Positions 1 through 7,299 of a stretch of 9,119 bases of DNA are shown in pieces. Position numbers and translations under genes: made by a program. The notes under the pieces are model-generated. The model was not told the DNA's origin, made no database searches, and worked only from the letters and a program-made list of their open reading frames with translations. The first letter of the stretch is position 1. Every line of letters begins with the position of its first letter. The DNA comes from Candidatus Omnitrophota bacterium (GTDB lineage: Bacteria > Omnitrophota > Gorgyraeia > Tantalellales > Tantalellaceae), in assembly GCA_018814505.1 (NCBI GenBank), contig JAHIZQ010000034.1, positions 1 to 9,119 of the forward strand. The letters run 5' to 3'.

Positions 1-737
1 AGTATTTTACTATGTTCAAAAAACGAAACATTGATACTTTGGGTCTTGAACAAAAAAAAGGGAAAACATTTCGTTGGAAAGCTTGTTATCATTATGACTT
101 GAGTTATGCCGAGACTCTTAGTACGCATCTTAACGTGTTTGAAGGTTTTAGACCGAAGATTCCGAACAATGTAACCCAAAAGGATAATCTGCTTTTAGCT
201 AATATTGACCCGGAGTTACAGGATTGGATTTTTGAGCAGGTAAAACCCAGGGGTTTAGTTGCGTGTGACACCATGAATTTATGGATTGAACATAAAAAGA
301 AAGCTTTACTGAAACTTTTAAAAAAAGTGGATTTATTTTTGCTAAACGATGCGGAGGCGCGTCAACTTTCGGGAGAAACAAATCTTTTGTCTGCCGCTAA
401 GTATATCAGTTCAAAAGGCGCGAAGATGATTGTTATAAAAAAAGGAGAGCATGGCGCATTGTTTTTTTCAAAAGGGCTTAGGTGTATGGTTCCGGCGTAT
501 CTTTTAGAAAAAATTTCAGATCCAACGGGAGCAGGCGACACTTTTGCCGGCGGTGTGACCGGATACCTTTCCAATGTACGGAAGGTTACGGATAAAGTAT
601 TGAGAAGAGCTTTAGTGTATGGTAGCATATTGGCATCTTTTACGGTTGAGAATTTTAGCGTTAACGGTCTTTTAAAAGCGAAACGTGAAGATATCGAGAA
701 GAGATATCGGCATTTTGAAAAACTTACAAAATTTTGA
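1..737 (+). CDS. PfkB-family sugar/nucleoside kinase, 5' end outside the window
   Basis: This is the C-terminal three quarters of a PfkB/ribokinase-family kinase, which transfers phosphate from ATP to a sugar or nucleoside hydroxyl in the cytoplasm. The frame is open to the window edge (codons Tyr-Phe-Thr precede the first ATG at 12). About 244 residues are visible against roughly 300 for the family, so the ATG at 12 is an internal methionine and not the start. Counting from that Met, the signature DPTGAGDTFAGG lies at 170-181 with D176 as the expected catalytic base. LLNDAEARQLSG at 110-121 is the strand and loop typical of the family, and VIKKGEHGAL at 141-150 resembles the stretch before the ATP site. 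The substrate cannot be told from this sequence because the sugar-binding N-terminus is missing. The TGA stop at 735-737 touches the following tRNA gene. Confidence 0.93.
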   Translation, partial: YFTMFKKRNIDTLGLEQKKGKTFRWKACYHYDLSYAETLSTHLNVFEGFRPKIPNNVTQKDNLLLANIDPELQDWIFEQVKPRGLVACDTMNLWIEHKKKALLKLLKKVDLFLLNDAEARQLSGETNLLSAAKYISSKGAKMIVIKKGEHGALFFSKGLRCMVPAYLLEKISDPTGAGDTFAGGVTGYLSNVRKVTDKVLRRALVYGSILASFTVENFSVNGLLKAKREDIEKRYRHFEKLTKF

Positions 738-811
738 GCGAGCGTGGTTCAATGGTAGAACTCCAGCTTCCCAAGCTGGTAACGGGGGTTCGATTCCCCT
801 CGCTCGCTCCA
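738..811 (+). tRNA. tRNA-Gly (anticodon CCC)
   Basis: A full cloverleaf can be drawn. The acceptor stem is 738-744 (gcgagcg) with 801-807 (cgctcgc). The D arm is gttc/gaac at 747-750 and 758-761 with a GG-containing loop. The anticodon stem is ccagc/gctgg at 763-767 and 775-779 around the loop ttcccaa, with anticodon CCC at 770-772, which reads GGG glycine codons. A 4-base variable loop follows, then a T arm ggggg/cccct at 784-788 and 796-800 with loop ttcgatt. The discriminator is U808 and CCA is encoded at 809-811. It begins at the base after the upstream kinase stop codon, so it is probably processed from a shared transcript. Confidence 0.96.
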
Positions 812-1050
812 AGTTGTTCAGCTTTGGTTAAATGCCTTGCAATTAGCGTTGTTTGCATATATATTAATTAATGCTAGACATATGGTGGATATGAATTTTT
901 GAATTTGATATGGTTTTCGCGCAGTAAGAATAACAAAAAATTTAATTACATTATAGGTTTGAATAATAACGTTGTGTAGAGTTTAAAGTGTTTTACGGTT
1001 AGATTTAACTCTTTAGCTGTTTTTTGTTAGAAACTTCATAAATCGCGTTC
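812..1050 (+). other. Non-coding stretch between tRNA-Gly and the ATPase gene
   Basis: These 239 AT-rich bases have stop codons in all forward frames and no convincing reverse-strand gene. I see no GC-rich hairpin followed by a T run, so no intrinsic terminator for the tRNA can be called. The only regulatory candidate is the promoter-like pair near 837-865. If that promoter is used, the ATPase mRNA would have a leader of about 180 bases. No Shine-Dalgarno is visible just before the ATG at 1051. Confidence 0.6.
837..865 (+). promoter_or_regulatory. Candidate sigma70-type promoter for the ATPase gene
   Basis: TTGCAA (837-842) is followed after 17 bases by TATATT (860-865). These match the consensus -35 box at 4 of 6 bases and the -10 box at 5 of 6. 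It is the best-spaced pair I found in this AT-rich gap, but such pairs arise by chance in AT-rich DNA, and the ATG lies about 185 bases downstream. Confidence 0.35.
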
Positions 1051-2787
1051 ATGAAAGATTTTTTATTCAAAAAGGTAGATTTGAAAGATAGCGATATGTT
1101 TATAGAACCGGTTTTTGGAAAAAAATTTTTTGGCAGAGAAGACGTTCTAAGTTCGCTTCATAAAAGAGTTACCGCGTTAAAAAGCGGATACAGACAGAAT
1201 ATGGCTTTAACCGGACCTATGCTTGCAGGCAAGTCATCAATCCTCCGTAATTTTTTAAAAAGTATAAGAGATCCCGAAGTTGTTCCCCTGTACATAGAAT
1301 TGGATGATGTAGATTTTCGTATATTTTGTACCCAGTTCATGGGAACATTACTGTATCATTATTTGAAATCAGACGTGCAGGGGTCTTGCTCGCTTTTATC
1401 GCGGTTTCAGAGAGAAGTTCAATCTGGAATAAAAGGTAATACAAATGACGGATTTGAATCATTAAAGGAAATGTGCCGTGGGATAATACCTGTAACAGTA
1501 AAATGTATGGATGATGTTTGCGATTTTTTGGCGTGTAAAAAGAATAACATTGCTTATGAAAAAATGCTCGAGCTTACCGCGGTATTTAAAAATGAAACCG
1601 GTAAAAATTGCATAGTAATCCTGGATGAGTTTCATAACCTTTCAAATTTTAAACTCAAAAAACCTTTTCAAGTGTTCGGCAGATTTATTATGGTTCAAAA
1701 AAATACAATGTATGTTGTTTCAAGTTCCCAAAAAAGTCTACTAAAAGATATTTTATCGGAAAAGCTTTCGCTTTTATTCGGAAATTTTGAAGTTATTGAG
1801 GTCAACGGGTTTGATAGCTGTACAGCAAGAGCGTTTATCTCCGATAAAATGAAGCGTTTCGAGTCTTTAAAGGAAGTCGAAAATTATTTCATACAAATTT
1901 CTCAGGGAAACCCTTTTTATCTTGAAGTTTTTGCAAAAAGCTTTTGTGAATTCATGGAAGAAAAGGGACAAAATGCTGACATGAAAGAGTGTTTATTAGA
2001 AGTTTTTGCGAGCACATTATATAATTCGAACGGTGTGCTTAACCAGTATTTTACCAATAATCTGAATTTTTTTCTGGAAAAGAAAACAAGAAAAAAATTT
2101 ATTCCCGTTTTGATGTCTTTGGCTCGTGGAAACTGTACGATGAAAGCCATACAAAAGGATTTAAAAAGAACGGATAAGGATCTTGGAATGAAACTGCAAA
2201 GGCTTCAGGAAATGGATCTCGTGTTTAATAATGGGGTTTTTTACAAAATATCAGACAAGCTTTTTGAGTATTGGATTAAATATGTTTATTGTCTTAAGGC
2301 ACAGTCAATGATTGATGATTTAGACATAAAGTATCTTGAATTTAAGCGTTTTATGGAAAATGATTTTAAAGAACATTGTGAGTTTAACCGGCAAAGCGTA
2401 AAAGATATAGTTTGCAGATTATTTAAGGCTTTTGATAATAGCAAAATGCAGATAAATATGAGTTATCGTAAAATGCCCCGTTTTGATTCGATAGAAAGTG
2501 CTTATGTTAGTAATAACGGTATTCGTATAAGGGGAAGATTCTTAAATAAAGAATGGGTATGTCATGTTAAAGAGAATGATATAGCGGATGAGAATGATGT
2601 CCATAGGTTATGTGAATGTAAGCCGAAGGATGATGGTGTAAAAATTTCCCGAAAAATTTTAATTCCTCTCGGGGGAATAGAACAAAATGCTTTTCTTTTA
2701 GCTAAGGAGCATGACGTGTGGGTTTGGAGCATTGAAAAACTTAATAAAAATCTTCGCTTATTTGGAAAATTTGAGCTTATATTATGA
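1051..2787 (+). CDS. AAA/STAND-like P-loop ATPase with winged-helix and possible degenerate nuclease-like tail
   Basis: This is a 578-residue cytoplasmic ATPase of the kind often annotated as 'ATP-binding protein' or 'archaeal-type ATPase'. Walker A is GPMLAGKS (55-62) and Walker B is CIVILDEFHNL (187-197, D192/E193). A sensor-1-like strand YVVSSSQ lies at 221-227, and SQGNPFYLE (284-292) resembles the GxP region of the lid. Residues about 347-410 look like a winged helix-turn-helix (KAIQKDLKRTDKDLGMKLQR, then FYKISDKLFEYWIKYVY), the usual partner of this ATPase type. Residues about 470-578 may be a PD-(D/E)XK-like fold: the strand EWVCHVK (501-507) has His where an E-x-K motif has its acidic residue, so it would be inactive. 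The target is unknown. No Shine-Dalgarno precedes the ATG at 1051, and Met16 (position 1096), just before FIEPVFGKKFFGRE, is an alternative start. The stop overlaps the next start (ATGA). Confidence 0.85.
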   Translation: MKDFLFKKVDLKDSDMFIEPVFGKKFFGREDVLSSLHKRVTALKSGYRQNMALTGPMLAGKSSILRNFLKSIRDPEVVPLYIELDDVDFRIFCTQFMGTLLYHYLKSDVQGSCSLLSRFQREVQSGIKGNTNDGFESLKEMCRGIIPVTVKCMDDVCDFLACKKNNIAYEKMLELTAVFKNETGKNCIVILDEFHNLSNFKLKKPFQVFGRFIMVQKNTMYVVSSSQKSLLKDILSEKLSLLFGNFEVIEVNGFDSCTARAFISDKMKRFESLKEVENYFIQISQGNPFYLEVFAKSFCEFMEEKGQNADMKECLLEVFASTLYNSNGVLNQYFTNNLNFFLEKKTRKKFIPVLMSLARGNCTMKAIQKDLKRTDKDLGMKLQRLQEMDLVFNNGVFYKISDKLFEYWIKYVYCLKAQSMIDDLDIKYLEFKRFMENDFKEHCEFNRQSVKDIVCRLFKAFDNSKMQINMSYRKMPRFDSIESAYVSNNGIRIRGRFLNKEWVCHVKENDIADENDVHRLCECKPKDDGVKISRKILIPLGGIEQNAFLLAKEHDVWVWSIEKLNKNLRLFGKFELIL

Positions 2788-3275
2788 AAATTGGGGTTAT
2801 TGCTGATACACATATTTCTTCTTTTCCTTCAAAGCTTTTCGACAGAATTTATGAATATTTTAAGGAGTGTGACTTTATTGTTCATGCGGGAGATTCGGTA
2901 GAATTGTCGGTTTTAGAAGAGCTTAAGAAAATCGCTGAGATTAAGGCGGTACGTGGAAATATGGACAGCCTGGAAATAAAAAAACAGCTTCCTGAGAAAA
3001 TTGTTTTTGAAGCAAGCGGTAAAACGATAGGCGTGACTCACGGAAGAGGGGCTGCTTCGCAGGTTGCGCGAATTGCCGCGGATACTTTTAAGAAAAAACT
3101 GGATATTATTATTTTTGGACATTCGCATGTGCCGTTTAACAAAAAAATAAACGGCACTCTTTTTTTAAATCCTGGAAGTGCGACAGACAAAATTTTTGCG
3201 CCGTATTGTTCTATCGGGATAATTGAGATCAATGACGGTATCATCCAGTCAAAAATTGTAAGAATTGACGACTAA
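2784..3275 (+). CDS. MJ0936/YfcE-type metallophosphoesterase
   Basis: This 163-residue protein is full length for the compact calcineurin-like phosphoesterases that hydrolyse phosphodiesters at a di-metal centre. All metal-binding motifs are present: D8 and H10 in IADTH, D37 in HAGD, N59 in RGNMD, H86 in THG, and H113/H115 in FGHSHVPF. The closing NPGSATD motif of the YfcE/MJ0936 subgroup is also present. No signal peptide is seen, so it should be cytoplasmic. The physiological substrate of this subgroup is poorly defined. The start is fixed by its overlap with the ATPase stop (ATGA at 2784-2787), which implies translational coupling. The pairing may reflect shared function or only operon convenience. 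Confidence 0.93.
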   Translation: MKIGVIADTHISSFPSKLFDRIYEYFKECDFIVHAGDSVELSVLEELKKIAEIKAVRGNMDSLEIKKQLPEKIVFEASGKTIGVTHGRGAASQVARIAADTFKKKLDIIIFGHSHVPFNKKINGTLFLNPGSATDKIFAPYCSIGIIEINDGIIQSKIVRIDD

Positions 3276-3298
3276 AATTAAAAAGTCAAATATAAAGG

Positions 3299-3347
3299 TG
3301 TAGGGCCAAGGTATCCATAAGGGCATAAACATGCCTGTGCCCCTACA
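3299..3347. repeat. Imperfect palindromic repeat overlapping the exchanger 5' end
   Basis: The outer arms tgtaggg (3299-3305) and ccctaca (3341-3347) are exact reverse complements. Pairing continues inward with gaps: ccaagg on the left corresponds to cctgtg on the right, and an inner ggcat-aaac-atgcc hairpin lies near 3322-3335. The 49-base unit resembles the dispersed GTAGGGGC...GCCCCTAC palindromes found between genes in many bacteria, as REP- or MITE-like sequences. Only one copy is in this window. In RNA it would fold, and it could act as an RNA-stabilising or attenuating structure between the phosphoesterase and the exchanger. Confidence 0.6.
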
Positions 3348-4341
3348 AATGTGGCTAAGAGTTATGGTTTGGTTTGAATTTTTGATTTGCGGAGTATTAT
3401 TGACTTTCTTTGCATATAACCTATGCAAAGAAGGCGTAATTATTTCTGACAGAACTCATCTTGAAGAAGGTGTGATTGGTATGTTTTTTCTTGCCGTGGC
3501 AACATCTTTTCCTGAAATTGTTACAGGAGGCGTTGCTGTTTTTGCTTTGGATAAAGTAGGTTTGGGGTATGGAGATATCGTAGGTTCTGTAATGGCGAAC
3601 CTGATGATTTTAAGCGCTTTGGACTATTTTTCCGGAAAAGGCAGAATTCTTTCAAAAGTTTCTTCGTTAAACCGGGTTACAGGTATTTTTGTTGTTGGTG
3701 TGGTTTCAGTTGTATTGGTGTCCATAATTTTGCGCTTTAAGACTGGTTTTATGCCGGTTTTTGGAAGGGTTGGAATAGAAAGCATTTTTATCGTGCTGAT
3801 TTATTTTGTTTACCTAAGGCTTGTTCACAAAAGAAGTTCAACCGGGCATAAAAGTATATATCACGTTGAAACCGAATCTTTTTGGAATATTTGGGCGAAA
3901 TTTATACTATTCTTAGTTGTAGTAATTTTTCTTGGAATGTGGATGGCTAAAATAAGTGAAAAGATAGTTCTTTCTACAGGTATGTCGGAAACATTTACCG
4001 GTACTTTGATTTTGGGTGTGGCAACTTCGTTGCCCGAAATAATTGTTTCTTTTACTGCCCTTAGAGCCGCTTCTATTGATATGGCGGTTGGAAATATATT
4101 AGGTAGTAATCTTTTTGACGTTTGCATAATACCATTCTTTGATGTGTTGTGTAAAAAACCTATTCTGGGGTTATTGACGCCGGGACAAATTCTTGCAACG
4201 GTTTTAGTGTTGATTTTATCTATAATCGCCGCAGGCAGTATGTTTATAAAAAAGCAAGACAGGTCAAAGATAGGTTGGGATACAGGACTGATTTTTATTG
4301 TGGGATCAGCCGGATTTGTGTTATTATATTTTATAAGATAG
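3331..4341 (+). CDS. CaCA-family sodium/calcium exchanger-like membrane protein
   Basis: This is an integral membrane cation exchanger of the Ca2+:cation antiporter superfamily (YrbG/NCX-like), up to 336 residues and highly hydrophobic. Both alpha repeats are visible. Repeat 1 has FLAVATSFPEIVTG (53-66, E62) followed by GDIVGSVMANLMI (81-93). Repeat 2 has LILGVATSLPEIIVS (226-240, E236) followed by VGNILGSNLFDV (253-264). The usual G-T-S is A-T-S in both. A more polar loop at about 164-185 separates the two halves, as expected for this fold. The start is uncertain: the ATG at 3331 has a weak AAGGG 7 bases upstream but lies inside the palindromic repeat, so codons 1-6 are repeat-derived. Met12 at 3364, just before the first hydrophobic helix, is a reasonable alternative. 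The transported ion is likely Ca2+ against Na+, but this is inferred. The gene ends 7 bases before dgt. Confidence 0.9.
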   Translation: MPVPLQMWLRVMVWFEFLICGVLLTFFAYNLCKEGVIISDRTHLEEGVIGMFFLAVATSFPEIVTGGVAVFALDKVGLGYGDIVGSVMANLMILSALDYFSGKGRILSKVSSLNRVTGIFVVGVVSVVLVSIILRFKTGFMPVFGRVGIESIFIVLIYFVYLRLVHKRSSTGHKSIYHVETESFWNIWAKFILFLVVVIFLGMWMAKISEKIVLSTGMSETFTGTLILGVATSLPEIIVSFTALRAASIDMAVGNILGSNLFDVCIIPFFDVLCKKPILGLLTPGQILATVLVLILSIIAAGSMFIKKQDRSKIGWDTGLIFIVGSAGFVLLYFIR

Positions 4342-4348
4342 CGAAACG

Positions 4349-5512
4349 ATGTCAATTATGGATATACTTAGCAGAACGGAAATCGAAAAAAGAGAATACG
4401 AATGGCTGGCTCCTTATGCTATGAAGAGCGCGGAAACAAAAGGGCGGCAATACAAGGAAAAAGAACATCCTTACAGAAGTGTGTATCAACGCGATAGAGA
4501 CAGAATAGTATATTCGACTGCTTTTCGTAGACTTGAGTATAAAACGCAGGTTTTTGTTAATCATGAAGGAGATTATTATAGGACGAGGCTTACTCATACG
4601 ATTGAAGTGGCGCAAATTGCCAGAACAATCGCGCGAGCGCTGAGGCTTAATGAGGAACTTGTTGAAGCTATTGCTTTGGCGCATGATTTGGGGCATACAC
4701 CTTTTGGGCATGCCGGAGAAGATATTTTAGCCAGTCTTATGGCGAAGCACGGAGGGTTTGACCATAACACGCATGGATTGAGAGTTGTTGACTTTTTGGA
4801 AAAAAGATATGCCGCGTTTAATGGCTTGAATTTAACACAGGAAGTACGTAGAGGTATTATACGGCACGCAAGTCCTTTTGATAAGAAACGAAGCGGGGAT
4901 ATTAAAGGCGCTCAACTTTTAGAAATACAAGTTGTAGATATTGCGGATGAAATTGCGTACGATAATCACGATTTAGACGACGGGTTAAAAAGCGGACTTT
5001 TAACAGAAAAAGATTTTGAAGGTATCCAGATGTGGGAGGAGGCCGTAACGTCCGTAGAAAAGAAGAATTTAAATGTCGATGAAGAGATTCGGAGATCCCA
5101 GATTATTCGGCACCTGATAGATGTTCAAGTAACAGACATAGTTGATAATGCCTTGAAACAGATTAATAAACTTCGCATAAATAGTTTAGGGTGCCTTTCT
5201 AAAACGAATACTAAAAAAATAGTAATATTTAGTGAAAAAATGGAATGTAAACGTAGTTCATTGAAAAAAAATTTGAAAAAAAAGCTATATGAACATTATC
5301 GTGTTGTAAGGATGGCAAATAAAGCGGCAAGGTTTTTAAAGAGCCTTTTTGAGATTTATTGTGACAACCCTAAACAGCTTCAACCTCAGGCTTTTGAAAA
5401 AATTTCGACATATGGCAAATATCGAGCAATATGCGATTATCTTGCCGGAATGACAGATCGGTATGCGTTAGACCAGTATAAAAAGTTTTTTGAACCGTAT
5501 GAAAGGGTGTAA
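4349..5512 (+). CDS. dgt: Deoxyguanosinetriphosphate triphosphohydrolase-like protein (HD superfamily)
   Basis: This 387-residue dNTP triphosphohydrolase cleaves dNTPs, classically dGTP, to deoxynucleoside and tripolyphosphate, and so helps set dNTP pools. The signature region runs from HPYRSVYQRDRDRIVYSTAF (40-59) through RRLEYKTQVF to RTRLTHTIEVAQIARTIARA. HD-type metal ligands are H83, H112/D113 (LAHDLGHTPFGHAGED) and a distal Asp, probably D200 in VVDIADEIAYDNHDLDDG. FDHN (137-140) matches the FEHN substrate-site motif. Length and C-terminus fit the shorter 'type 2' bacterial Dgt group, which often acts on several dNTPs. No clear Shine-Dalgarno is seen. ATG 4349 sits 7 bases after the exchanger stop, and ATG 4358 (Met4) is an alternative. 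Coupling to upstream translation is likely. Confidence 0.95.
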   Translation: MSIMDILSRTEIEKREYEWLAPYAMKSAETKGRQYKEKEHPYRSVYQRDRDRIVYSTAFRRLEYKTQVFVNHEGDYYRTRLTHTIEVAQIARTIARALRLNEELVEAIALAHDLGHTPFGHAGEDILASLMAKHGGFDHNTHGLRVVDFLEKRYAAFNGLNLTQEVRRGIIRHASPFDKKRSGDIKGAQLLEIQVVDIADEIAYDNHDLDDGLKSGLLTEKDFEGIQMWEEAVTSVEKKNLNVDEEIRRSQIIRHLIDVQVTDIVDNALKQINKLRINSLGCLSKTNTKKIVIFSEKMECKRSSLKKNLKKKLYEHYRVVRMANKAARFLKSLFEIYCDNPKQLQPQAFEKISTYGKYRAICDYLAGMTDRYALDQYKKFFEPYERV

Positions 5513-5520
5513 AAGCATTA

Positions 5521-5526
5521 AAGGAG
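5521..5526 (+). promoter_or_regulatory. Shine-Dalgarno AAGGAG that sets the HD-GYP gene start
   Basis: AAGGAG lies 11 bases before the ATG at 5538 and just after the dgt stop. The upstream in-frame ATGs at 5490 and 5499 are inside dgt and lack such a site, so 5538 is the preferred start. Confidence 0.7.
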
Positions 5527-5537
5527 CGATTCTTTGT

Positions 5538-7037
5538 ATGGAAAGAATATTGTCAAAATTTAATGAAAATTGGAATTTAAAACAGGAATCGTCTGCTTTA
5601 AACAAGTATTTGAAAAACCCTGTATGGATAATAATACCAATACTTCCTGTGCGGTCTGGGGAGCTGAAACATATGGAGATTGCGAAATATATAAGCAAAA
5701 ACGTTAAAACAGAAAGTGAATTTAGGAATAAATTAAAAAAAATACATAAAGTTTTTAAAAAATCCCGGCGAAAAAAAACTCTTGAGCAATTTGAATATGG
5801 TGAAAAAATTTTTAGCGCGAGTTATCCGCTTGTTTATGATGGGCATATCTTTGGAATGCTTCTAGTTTGTGAACTAAAAAAAGAGATATCATTAGAGTTT
5901 CAGCACGTTTTTACTTCTTTTGTCGATACGATTATAAGGGAATCGCGCAAAGAGATAGAACTTGAAGAATTGAATAAAACTGTACGGCCGAGAGCTATCG
6001 CGCTCTCAACTGTGCACACAGTACACAGGTTAATGACGTCAACACTGGACCTTAACGAACTGCTTCCGCGTGTTGCCAGGCTTTCCCTTCAGGTTATCCG
6101 CGCGAATAGATGTTCAATCAAGCTTGTAGATAAGAAAAGAAAAGTATTACTGCCACGTACTACGATAGATCTTAGAAAAGAAAAGACTAAGCTGAAAAAA
6201 GTACAAATTGGCAAATATGCGCCAGGGCGTGCGGTTAAACAGGGCCGGCCTATACGAGGACGAAACTATTTAGCTTATCCTATGATAGATGAAGATGTTG
6301 TTGGTGTTATAACGCTTTATGATAAATTAGACGGTACAAAATTTTCAGAATTTGATGAAGACATAATGAAAACACTTTCAGAGCAAGCCGCGATCGCGAT
6401 TAAAAATGCCCAACTTTTCAAGGAACAAACAGATTTAACTTTAAGCAGTATTAAATGTATTGCCCAACTTTTGCAAAACAGGCCTCATGGAGCACATCGG
6501 GCGGAAGCGTCTTTTTTGAAACTTATCAGCATTATTGGGTTGAAGTTCAATATGAATGAAAGCGAAACAAAAATGTTGCAGTACGCGGCAATGCTACATG
6601 ATGCCGGCCAGATAAGTATCCCTGAAAAAGTTCTTATGAAAAAAAGCGGATTAACTGGGCAGGAGTATGATATCGTAAAAACGCATTCTATGAAAGGAGC
6701 GTCTATTCTTTCGAAGTTTAAACCATTGAAGCCGCTGGTTCCGATTATTCTTTACCATCACGAGAACTATGATGGGACAGGCTATCCGAGAGGTTTAAAG
6801 GGTAAGGAAATTCCTCTGTCCGCGCGAATTTTAGCGATTGTAAGTGCTTTTGAAGCAATGATTACGGAAAAACCATACAGAAAAGCCCTTTCGGTTAATA
6901 TCGCGATTAAGGAAGTTGTGAGAAATTCAGGAACGCAATTTGATCCGGATGTTGTGGATATTTTTTGTTACGCGGTCAGAAGAAAAGACATTGAGAGGCT
7001 TTTGAAAAGGGAGATAGGAGGCCACTATGAAGGATAA
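5538..7037 (+). CDS. GAF-domain HD-GYP protein with altered catalytic residues
   Basis: This is a cytoplasmic, presumably sensory protein of 499 residues (numbering from the ATG at 5538). Residues about 10-135 may be a divergent GAF-like domain ending in YPLVYDGHIFGMLLV. A lysine-rich stretch and a short helical linker follow, then a standard GAF domain at about 164-292 (HRLMTSTLDLNELLPRVARL, GRAV, VVGVITLYD). An HD-GYP domain occupies about 296-489, with HD (354-355), H383, HHE (407-409) and DGTGYPRGLKG (412-422). HD-GYP domains typically hydrolyse cyclic di-GMP. Here the conserved HDxGK reads HDAGQ (Q358), and the VAD-type metal aspartate is Ser436, with Glu439 in the FDA position, so activity may be lost or changed. 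The gene follows dgt by 25 bases and overlaps the next gene by 11. Translation from 5490 or 5499 would add 16 or 13 residues. Confidence 0.9.
   Translation: MERILSKFNENWNLKQESSALNKYLKNPVWIIIPILPVRSGELKHMEIAKYISKNVKTESEFRNKLKKIHKVFKKSRRKKTLEQFEYGEKIFSASYPLVYDGHIFGMLLVCELKKEISLEFQHVFTSFVDTIIRESRKEIELEELNKTVRPRAIALSTVHTVHRLMTSTLDLNELLPRVARLSLQVIRANRCSIKLVDKKRKVLLPRTTIDLRKEKTKLKKVQIGKYAPGRAVKQGRPIRGRNYLAYPMIDEDVVGVITLYDKLDGTKFSEFDEDIMKTLSEQAAIAIKNAQLFKEQTDLTLSSIKCIAQLLQNRPHGAHRAEASFLKLISIIGLKFNMNESETKMLQYAAMLHDAGQISIPEKVLMKKSGLTGQEYDIVKTHSMKGASILSKFKPLKPLVPIILYHHENYDGTGYPRGLKGKEIPLSARILAIVSAFEAMITEKPYRKALSVNIAIKEVVRNSGTQFDPDVVDIFCYAVRRKDIERLLKREIGGHYEG
7016..7021 (+). promoter_or_regulatory. Shine-Dalgarno AGGAGG of the small winged-helix gene
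   Basis: A perfect AGGAGG sits 5 bases before the ATG at 7027, inside the end of the HD-GYP gene. It supports 7027 as the start against the in-frame ATGs at 7051 and 7066. Confidence 0.8.
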
Positions 7038-7299
7038 GCTAGAGCGCATTATGAAAGATAAATTAATGAAAGACGTAGTATCTTTTTTTTTCCAGAATCA
7101 GTCGAGTGTGGATAGTGCTAGTGGTATTTCCGCGTGGGTATGTAGCAGAAGGGGAAATGTGCAACCTGTTTTGGATGAATTAGTTAAATTAGGTGTTTTG
7201 GAAGAAGACAGTATAGGTTCCGCGAAAGGGTACTGTTATACACGTGATATGAAAATTATGAACATAATTGAAGATTTGATGAAAAATGGGAAAAATTAA
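7027..7299 (+). CDS. Small winged-helix-like protein, function unknown
   Basis: I do not recognise a named family for this 90-residue protein, but it has the look of a winged helix. A basic, helical N-terminus (1-16) leads into VVSFFFQNQSSVDSASGISAWV (helices 1 and 2), then RRGNVQPVLDELVKLGVLEE (recognition-like helix 3) and a turn into a short wing GSAKGYCYTRD. An acidic/basic tail helix closes it. This order is common in small DNA-binding regulators and in wHTH adaptor modules. The gene overlaps the HD-GYP gene by 11 bases and the following membrane protein gene by 14, so the three are almost certainly translated from one mRNA. It may act with the HD-GYP protein, but nothing in the sequence proves this. 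Nine consecutive T's at 7083-7091 form a slippage-prone run. Confidence 0.8.
   Translation: MKDKLERIMKDKLMKDVVSFFFQNQSSVDSASGISAWVCSRRGNVQPVLDELVKLGVLEEDSIGSAKGYCYTRDMKIMNIIEDLMKNGKN

Noticed and set aside
738..1050. tRNA-Gly 3' end as a mobile-element attachment site
   Set aside because: No copy of the tRNA 3' sequence recurs downstream in the window, and no integrase or phage-like gene is present.
3861..4355. A 164-codon open frame on the - strand
   Set aside because: It lies antisense across the second alpha repeat of the exchanger and the dgt start. The + strand frame has clear family motifs, and the reverse translation shows none.
4352..4711. A 119-codon open frame on the - strand
   Set aside because: It is antisense to the conserved dgt N-terminal half. 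Its composition is that of a shadow frame and no motif is seen.
5490..5537. Upstream ATGs (5490, 5499) as the start of the HD-GYP gene
   Set aside because: They lie inside dgt, lack a Shine-Dalgarno, and the AAGGAG at 5521-5526 points to the ATG at 5538.
6009..6022. A near-palindrome actgtgcacacagt as a possible operator
   Set aside because: It is not a perfect inverted repeat, lies deep inside the GAF/HD-GYP coding sequence and is explained by codons for Thr-Val-His repeats.
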